DNA of 10,347 nt from assembly GCA_012961565.1 (NCBI GenBank), contig DTZC01000082.1, forward strand, positions 1 to 10,347, given 5' to 3'. Source of the DNA: Dehalococcoidia bacterium. Its GTDB lineage: Bacteria > Chloroflexota > Dehalococcoidia > GIF9 > UBA5629. Shown in pieces: positions 5,909-10,347 of this stretch. Both the position numbers and the translations under genes were made by a program. Positions within the stretch are counted from its first letter, which is position 1. Every line of letters starts with the position of its first letter. The notes below the pieces were generated by a model, which ran no database searches, was not told the origin of the DNA, and was given only the letters and a program-made list of their open reading frames with translations.

Positions 5909-6688
5909 ATGATAGAGATGACAGTTGACAGCATTCGGGTAAGCCTGATGAACTACCAGCATGTTGTAATACTAAAGGAAAAGGAGTCAGACCGCTACTT
6001 GCCCATCTGGATTGGACCGGCAGAAGCAGATGCCATATCTATAAAACTGCAAAATGTCGAGTTAGCTCGACCGATGACCCATGATTTGCTGAAGAACGTA
6101 ATTTTTGCTCTAGAGTCCGTCTCTGGAACAATGATAAGCAGAATCGTGGTGAATGACTTGCGTGCCGACACCTTTTATGCCCAAATTATTCTTGAGTCCA
6201 CCGATGGTCCCATACAGGTCCGGGTAAAATTCCCTTCCGACGAGCCTCACCGTAGATACGAGCCAGGAACGTCGATATCCCTCTCCTGGTTGGGTAAAGA
6301 GTATAAGCTCAAAATAGTAAACGAATGGCAGGAACCTGGCAGCAGGTTCCTAGAGGCAGCAAATGCCGATGGGCTCATGTTTGAGCTCCGCCTCGATGAG
6401 AAAACTGACAAGTGGCTGCTCACACAGATAAAGCTCGATTCCCGGCCCAGCGACGCCATTGCGCTAGCCGTGAGAGCAACAGTGCCCATATATGTCGAGG
6501 AATCGGTTATGGAAAAAGCCGGTATAATACTCGACCGCGAGACAGGAAAACCTATTCCCAGAAACGAGGATGCCGAGACACCGAGTGGCAAGGGCAAGCT
6601 CGATGAGCAAGAACTCAAAAAGCTGTCGGCTTTCTATGAGTTCATTAAGACACTTGATTTGGACGATTTAGGAAAACAGAAGTCCTGA
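5909..6688 (+). CDS. DUF151/bifunctional nuclease-domain protein with internal insertion
   Basis: The 259-residue protein belongs to the DUF151 (BFN) family, for which DNase/RNase activity has been reported in plants; its bacterial role is unsettled. The first part of the domain is clear: LPIWIGPAEADAI (31-43), RPMTHDLL (54-61) and DTFYA (87-91). The last part, SRPSDAIALAVR (178-189) with VPIYVEESV, is also clear. Between them lie about 86 residues, where I recall roughly 30 in Thermotoga TM0160, so 50-60 residues (about 100-170) look inserted in frame. The C-terminus (about 232-255) ends in TLDLDDLGK, as in several relatives. ATG at 5909 is chosen for the GGAGG seven bases upstream; a TTG at 5894 in the same frame lies before that site. 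There is no signal peptide. Confidence 0.88.
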   Translation: MIEMTVDSIRVSLMNYQHVVILKEKESDRYLPIWIGPAEADAISIKLQNVELARPMTHDLLKNVIFALESVSGTMISRIVVNDLRADTFYAQIILESTDGPIQVRVKFPSDEPHRRYEPGTSISLSWLGKEYKLKIVNEWQEPGSRFLEAANADGLMFELRLDEKTDKWLLTQIKLDSRPSDAIALAVRATVPIYVEESVMEKAGIILDRETGKPIPRNEDAETPSGKGKLDEQELKKLSAFYEFIKTLDLDDLGKQKS

Positions 6689-6791
6689 ATACAAGAATGC
6701 AGATTTACCGGATCAGTAGCGTTCCCTTACGGGTTTACTGGCAATCTCGTCAAGCTCACCAGTATTGAAGGCTTAACCACAAAAACTACCG

Positions 6792-7100
6792 ATGACTTTG
6801 ACTCGAGAGGAACTCTGCAACAGAGTGGGGGAAATCAAGCCTGACAAATCGAAGCCAAAGGAATGGGTAAAACCCCTCTGGTTCCTTTTCAGTATCGGCT
6901 GGTATGTAGCTCTAAGTGTTGCCATACCTACCGGACTAGGCTTCTGGCTTGACCGCCCTGACAACTTCGATACCCATCCGCTTTACACCCTCATCGGATT
7001 CGGGCTGGGCACCATAATTGCATTTTACGGTCTTTACCGGATGCTACGCCGCTTCTACCTAGAACAAAAAGCACAAGAGAAAAATCAGAAGCCAGAATAA
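6792..7100 (+). CDS. atpZ: AtpZ/AtpI-family protein of the ATP synthase operon
   Basis: Small membrane protein of 102 residues with two predicted helices (about 29-52 and 64-84) and charged ends. GLGFWLD (48-54) and GFGLG (69-73) match the AtpZ-type pattern of a Gly-rich helix followed by Leu-Asp. Members are encoded first in many ATP synthase operons and have been linked to assembly of the c-ring or to Mg2+ transport; they are not part of the core enzyme. No good ribosome site precedes the ATG at 6792. A GTG at 6825 with GAGAGG upstream is an alternative that would shorten the N-terminus by 11 residues. Between the DUF151 gene and this one (6689-6791) I see no clear promoter or terminator. 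Confidence 0.8.
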   Translation: MTLTREELCNRVGEIKPDKSKPKEWVKPLWFLFSIGWYVALSVAIPTGLGFWLDRPDNFDTHPLYTLIGFGLGTIIAFYGLYRMLRRFYLEQKAQEKNQKPE

Positions 7101-7105
7101 TATCA

Positions 7106-8071
7106 ATGAACACGGGTTGTGGCTGTTCAATCAAGATACTTGCCTGGGTGACCATTATCCTGCTTGCACTCCTGCTGACCGGGCTCATTATCGGACCCCT
7201 TGGTTCCAAACTGTTGGGGGTCGAGGCACCCAGCTTTCTAGACATCCCCAAGCCACATGTCCAACTCCCGCCAGAAGGCATATTCCACGTTGCTAGCTTC
7301 ACCATAACTAACACGCTTATCGCTTCCTGGCTTACTATTCTCGTTCTTTCTGGCTTGTTTTACACCTGCACTCGCAAAATGAAACTGGTACCGGGAAGAG
7401 CTCAGAACCTAGCAGAGGTAGTCGTAGAAACACTGCTAAATTTCGTTAAGAGCGTGGCTGGGGAAAATCATGCCCGCATTATTTTTCCCGTTGTCGCCAC
7501 CATTTTCCTTTACGTCCTGACCAATGCTTACCTGGCTCTGCTACCCTTCTTCGGCACAGTAGGCATCAGCGAGCATAATGGCACCTTTGTGCCACTGCTG
7601 CGCTCAGCTAACACCGATATCAATGTCCCCCTCTCTATTGCCCTCGTCTCCTTCGTCTTCGTCGAATACTGGGGGCTGCGCGCTCTAGGCGTCTTCCGTT
7701 ACATCAACAGCTTCTTCAATCTTGGTCAGCTCCGCAATGGGTTCGTGAGCTTATTTAAGGGAAAGGTGCGTCCCGCCATAAGCGGCATAGGGTTTGGGTT
7801 CATCAATTTGTTTGTGGGCGGACTGGAGGTGCTCAGCCACTTCATTCGCATAATCAGCTTCACCTTTCGTCTCTTCGGCAATATGACAGCCGGCGAAATA
7901 TTACTGCTGGTCGTCTCATTTCTAATACCCTTTATTGCCTCCATCCCTTTCTATGGTCTAGAACTGCTTGTTGGTTTCCTTCAGGCCATGATTTTCGCCG
8001 GTCTGACACTAGTATTTGGCGTTATCGCCATGGCTCCACACGCAGAGGAGCCAGCGCATACATCTCAATAA
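7106..8071 (+). CDS. atpB: ATP synthase F0 subunit a
   Basis: Membrane stator subunit that forms the two ion half-channels against the c-ring. The essential arginine is Arg255 in FRLFGNMTAGE (254-264), matching E. coli Arg210. Other family stretches are ANTDINVPLS (168-177) and GGLEVLSHFIRI (238-249). At 321 residues it is longer than the E. coli protein (271). It has an extra N-terminal hydrophobic helix (about 11-31), preceded by Cys-Gly-Cys at 5-7, and a short acidic C-terminus. The ATG is 5 bases after the atpZ-like stop with no clear ribosome site, so translation may be coupled. Function is not in doubt; the N-terminal start is moderately sure. Confidence 0.96.
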   Translation: MNTGCGCSIKILAWVTIILLALLLTGLIIGPLGSKLLGVEAPSFLDIPKPHVQLPPEGIFHVASFTITNTLIASWLTILVLSGLFYTCTRKMKLVPGRAQNLAEVVVETLLNFVKSVAGENHARIIFPVVATIFLYVLTNAYLALLPFFGTVGISEHNGTFVPLLRSANTDINVPLSIALVSFVFVEYWGLRALGVFRYINSFFNLGQLRNGFVSLFKGKVRPAISGIGFGFINLFVGGLEVLSHFIRIISFTFRLFGNMTAGEILLLVVSFLIPFIASIPFYGLELLVGFLQAMIFAGLTLVFGVIAMAPHAEEPAHTSQ

Positions 8072-8317
<246 letters not shown>

Positions 8318-8332
8318 CCGGAGATGATAAAG

Positions 8333-8443
8333 ATGGAAGATGGGAATCTGCCAGCATTTATCGGTGCCCTTATCGGGGCAGCCATAATAAGCGGCGTCAT
8401 AATATGCATGGGCTTTATCATAGTCGCCTTCTTGCTCGCCTGA
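8333..8443 (+). CDS. Small hydrophobic ORF between atpE and atpF
   Basis: Unrecognised 36-codon frame. It begins MEDGN, then runs from about residue 7 to the end without a charged residue (GALIGAAIISG at 11-21, last residues FLLA), giving about 30 membrane-type residues: one long helix or a very tight hairpin. CGGAG (8319-8323) stands 9 bases before this ATG; an in-frame ATG at 8324 touches that site and is less likely. Codons and spacing look like a real operon member, 15 bases after atpE. Its hydrophobic stretch loosely resembles helix 2 of subunit c but lacks the essential Glu, so it could be a small assembly protein or a decayed c copy. From 8444 to 8520 only the atpF ribosome site is evident. 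Confidence 0.5.
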   Translation: MEDGNLPAFIGALIGAAIISGVIICMGFIIVAFLLA

Positions 8444-8520
8444 TTGCCACAGCACAATAAGATAATTGACGCCCGACCATCTGAGGAAATAGTCACTGCC
8501 CAAGATACACAGGGGGTAAA

Positions 8521-9015
8521 ATGGAAGGCATTGGAATTAATCTGCCGCTACTCATAGCATTTGTGATAAATTTCGCTATTCTATTTACGTTGCTCAGCGT
8601 GTTCCTGTACAAGCCAGTGCTTAAAATGCTTGATGAAAGACAGGCAAGAATAAAAGAAAGCATGGAGCAAGCTGAAAAAATGAGGCAGCAGGCAGCCCGA
8701 AGTGAAGAGGAAATCAAAGCCCATTTAGAAAATGCTCGCAAAGAAGGACAGGCCATAATAACCCAGGCAACGCAAATAGGCGAAAGACTGAAACAGGAGG
8801 CAAGAGAAAACGCCCGCCGGGAGACTGAATCGCTTATTGATAAGGCGCGTCGTGAGATACAGCGTGAGCGAGATAAGGCTGTTACCGAACTGCGCAAGGA
8901 ATTTGCCAATATAGCAATTTTAGCCGCGGAGAAAGTAATCGGAGAGGCTCTGGACAAGGAGAAACACCGTAAGGTTATCGATGAAGTGCTCAAGGAAAGC
9001 ACCGCACTCAAGTAA
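8521..9015 (+). CDS. atpF: ATP synthase F0 subunit b
   Basis: Peripheral stalk subunit that joins F0 to F1. The 164 residues hold one N-terminal membrane helix (about 8-29), the hinge YKPVLKMLDERQ (30-41) typical of subunit b, and a long charged coiled coil to about residue 140 with AEKVIGEAL near the end. AGGGGG stands 4 bases before the ATG. The gene precedes atpH by 18 bases. One b gene is visible, so the stalk is probably a b2 homodimer unless a second copy lies elsewhere. Confidence 0.96.
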   Translation: MEGIGINLPLLIAFVINFAILFTLLSVFLYKPVLKMLDERQARIKESMEQAEKMRQQAARSEEEIKAHLENARKEGQAIITQATQIGERLKQEARENARRETESLIDKARREIQRERDKAVTELRKEFANIAILAAEKVIGEALDKEKHRKVIDEVLKESTALK

Positions 9016-9033
9016 ACTTGGGAGTAATACTGA

Positions 9034-9573
9034 ATGCCAGTAACGACTTCGGCCAGGCGCTACGCTCAAGCCGTTTTCGAACTCGCCCAAGAAAGCGATA
9101 AACTGCAACAGTGGCGACAGGACTTGAGAAAAATCGCCGAGCTGGTTGAGGATACTGAATTTATAGCTTTAGTGGAAAATCCGAAATTGCCATTTGAAGT
9201 CAAGACAAAGCTGGTTCAAGAAAGACTGAAGGGAATAGACCAGCTGGCGAGGAATCTGGTCTGCCTCCTGGTTGCCAAGGGCAGACTCAAAAATGCTGAC
9301 CAAATTGCCAACGAATATGAGCGTCTATTGAACGACTATTGCGGAATCGCAGTCGCCGAGGTTGTCACCGCTATTCCACTTGATGAAGTGGACAAAGAAG
9401 AACTGAATCGCCACCTAGAAGCAATAGCCGGAAGGAAAGTCAACATCACCCTTCAGGTTGACCCTGCCATTCTGGGTGGTTTCGTCGCCAGAATTGACGA
9501 CACGCTTATTGACGGCAGTCTCCGTAACAAGTTGAGTGAACTCAAGAAAACTCTGGTCGAGGCTGAGTTATAA
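9034..9573 (+). CDS. atpH: ATP synthase F1 subunit delta
   Basis: Caps the alpha3-beta3 head and holds the b stalk. The 179 residues are the usual length. N-terminal [12 protein letters not shown] (7-18) is the family opening, NPKLPFEVK (48-56) lies in the helical domain, and the C-terminal signature is [21 protein letters not shown] (about 147-167 by motif, split here as GGFVARI and IDGSLRNKL). GGGAG lies about 9 bases before the ATG. The gene sits 18 bases after atpF and 22 before atpA. Confidence 0.96.
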   Translation: MPVTTSARRYAQAVFELAQESDKLQQWRQDLRKIAELVEDTEFIALVENPKLPFEVKTKLVQERLKGIDQLARNLVCLLVAKGRLKNADQIANEYERLLNDYCGIAVAEVVTAIPLDEVDKEELNRHLEAIAGRKVNITLQVDPAILGGFVARIDDTLIDGSLRNKLSELKKTLVEAEL

Positions 9574-9595
9574 TTCATCTCAAGGGGGTAACAAA

Positions 9596-10347
9596 ATGAC
9601 AACTGGTGGTCACGATATAGTCTCAGTTATCAAAGAACAGATAAAGCAGTTTGGCACCACCGTGACCATGGTGGATGTGGGAACAGTAGTAGAAGTAGGA
9701 GACGGGGTTGCCCGCATTCATGGTCTTCGAGGTGCCAGATACAACGAGCTGTTACAGTTTCCCAATGACATTATGGGACTAGCTCTGAACCTAGAAGAGG
9801 ACAACGTTGCTGCCGTCATCCTCGGTGATTGCAGCCATATCAGGGAAGGCGACGAGGTTCGCTCCACTGGAAGAGTGGTCGAAGTGCCTGTGGGCGATGA
9901 GCTTATAGGCAGAGTGGTTGACCCTCTGGGCAATCCGCTGGATGAGCTGGGACCGATAAAAGCGACCAAGACGCGACCTGTGGAAAGAGTTGCCCCCAAT
10001 GTTGTGATGAGACAGCCGGTAAACACACCTGTTCACACCGGCATAAAAATCATAGATGCATTGATTCCCATCGGACGCGGTCAACGCGAGCTTATTATCG
10101 GTGACCGTTCTATTGGCAAATCAGCCATTGCCATCGACACCATCATCAGTCAGAAAGGCGGCGACCTTATCTGCATCTATGTCGCCATCGGGCAGAAGAC
10201 ATCAAAAGTAGCACAGGTGATAGATATACTTAACAAGTATGGCGCTATGGAACACACCGTAGTGGTGACAGCAAATGCCTCTGAACCAGCACCCTTGCAG
10301 TACTTAGCTCCATATTCCGGCTGTGCTATCGGCGAAGAATTTATGGA
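9596..10347 (+). CDS. atpA: ATP synthase F1 subunit alpha, 3' end outside the window
   Basis: Non-catalytic nucleotide-binding subunit of the F1 head; 250 codons are present without an internal stop. The beta-barrel domain includes [13 protein letters not shown] (32-44), followed by [12 protein letters not shown] (105-116), and PIGRGQREL (158-166) precedes the P-loop. The P-loop reads GDRSIGKS (169-176), where most alpha subunits have GDRQTGKT: Gln172 is Ser, Thr173 is Ile and Thr176 is Ser. The GxxxxGKS pattern is kept, so nucleotide binding is still expected. AAGGGGG lies about 8 bases before the ATG. Subunits gamma, beta and epsilon probably follow beyond the window. Confidence 0.97.
   Translation, partial: MTTGGHDIVSVIKEQIKQFGTTVTMVDVGTVVEVGDGVARIHGLRGARYNELLQFPNDIMGLALNLEEDNVAAVILGDCSHIREGDEVRSTGRVVEVPVGDELIGRVVDPLGNPLDELGPIKATKTRPVERVAPNVVMRQPVNTPVHTGIKIIDALIPIGRGQRELIIGDRSIGKSAIAIDTIISQKGGDLICIYVAIGQKTSKVAQVIDILNKYGAMEHTVVVTANASEPAPLQYLAPYSGCAIGEEFM

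Overview
The window is a compact bacterial chromosome segment carrying housekeeping genes and one metal-uptake cluster. No mobile elements, rRNA, tRNA or CRISPR were seen. Base composition is intermediate, many genes overlap or abut, and the ATP synthase order is a-c-b-delta-alpha after an AtpZ-like gene. The style of the DUF151 protein, subunit a and the ECF transporter suggests a member of the Chloroflexota, perhaps Dehalococcoidia. That placement is an inference from protein style, not a proven assignment.

Layout. Left end (+): nadC (119-970), complete, for NAD synthesis. It converges on a minus-strand cluster read from about 5.8 kb down to 1.1 kb. In transcription order this holds dtd (5778-5311), a Fur-family metalloregulator (5134-4724), a lipoprotein with a Cys/His tail (4598-3798), a NikL-like exported protein (3763-3317), and the ECF nickel/cobalt transporter genes cbiM (3317-2676), cbiQ (2679-1918) and cbiO (1893-1087). 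The nikL-like/cbiM and cbiM/cbiQ junctions overlap (TGATG and ATGA). Right half (+): a DUF151 'bifunctional nuclease' gene behind a near-consensus promoter, then the ATP synthase operon: atpZ-like, atpB, atpE, an unlisted 36-codon membrane ORF, atpF, atpH and the first 250 codons of atpA, cut by the window end.

How it works together. The minus-strand cluster reads as a nickel (or cobalt) uptake unit. CbiM carries the N-terminal Met-His and His67 expected of the metal site, CbiQ and CbiO are the energising parts, and the NikL-like protein is predicted to expose an N-terminal His after signal cleavage. The lipoprotein would sit outside the membrane with a CHCH end. A TTGCAA-N4-TTGCAT element overlaps the predicted -35 of the lipoprotein operon, and related elements repeat in front of the Fur-family gene. 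This suggests a self-regulated, Nur-like metal response, which is an inference.

Most worth a second look: the lipoprotein, the TTGCAA operator array, the tiny membrane ORF between atpE and atpF, the insertion inside the DUF151 domain, and a two-codon mini-ORF behind an ideal ribosome binding site just after the Fur-family gene.
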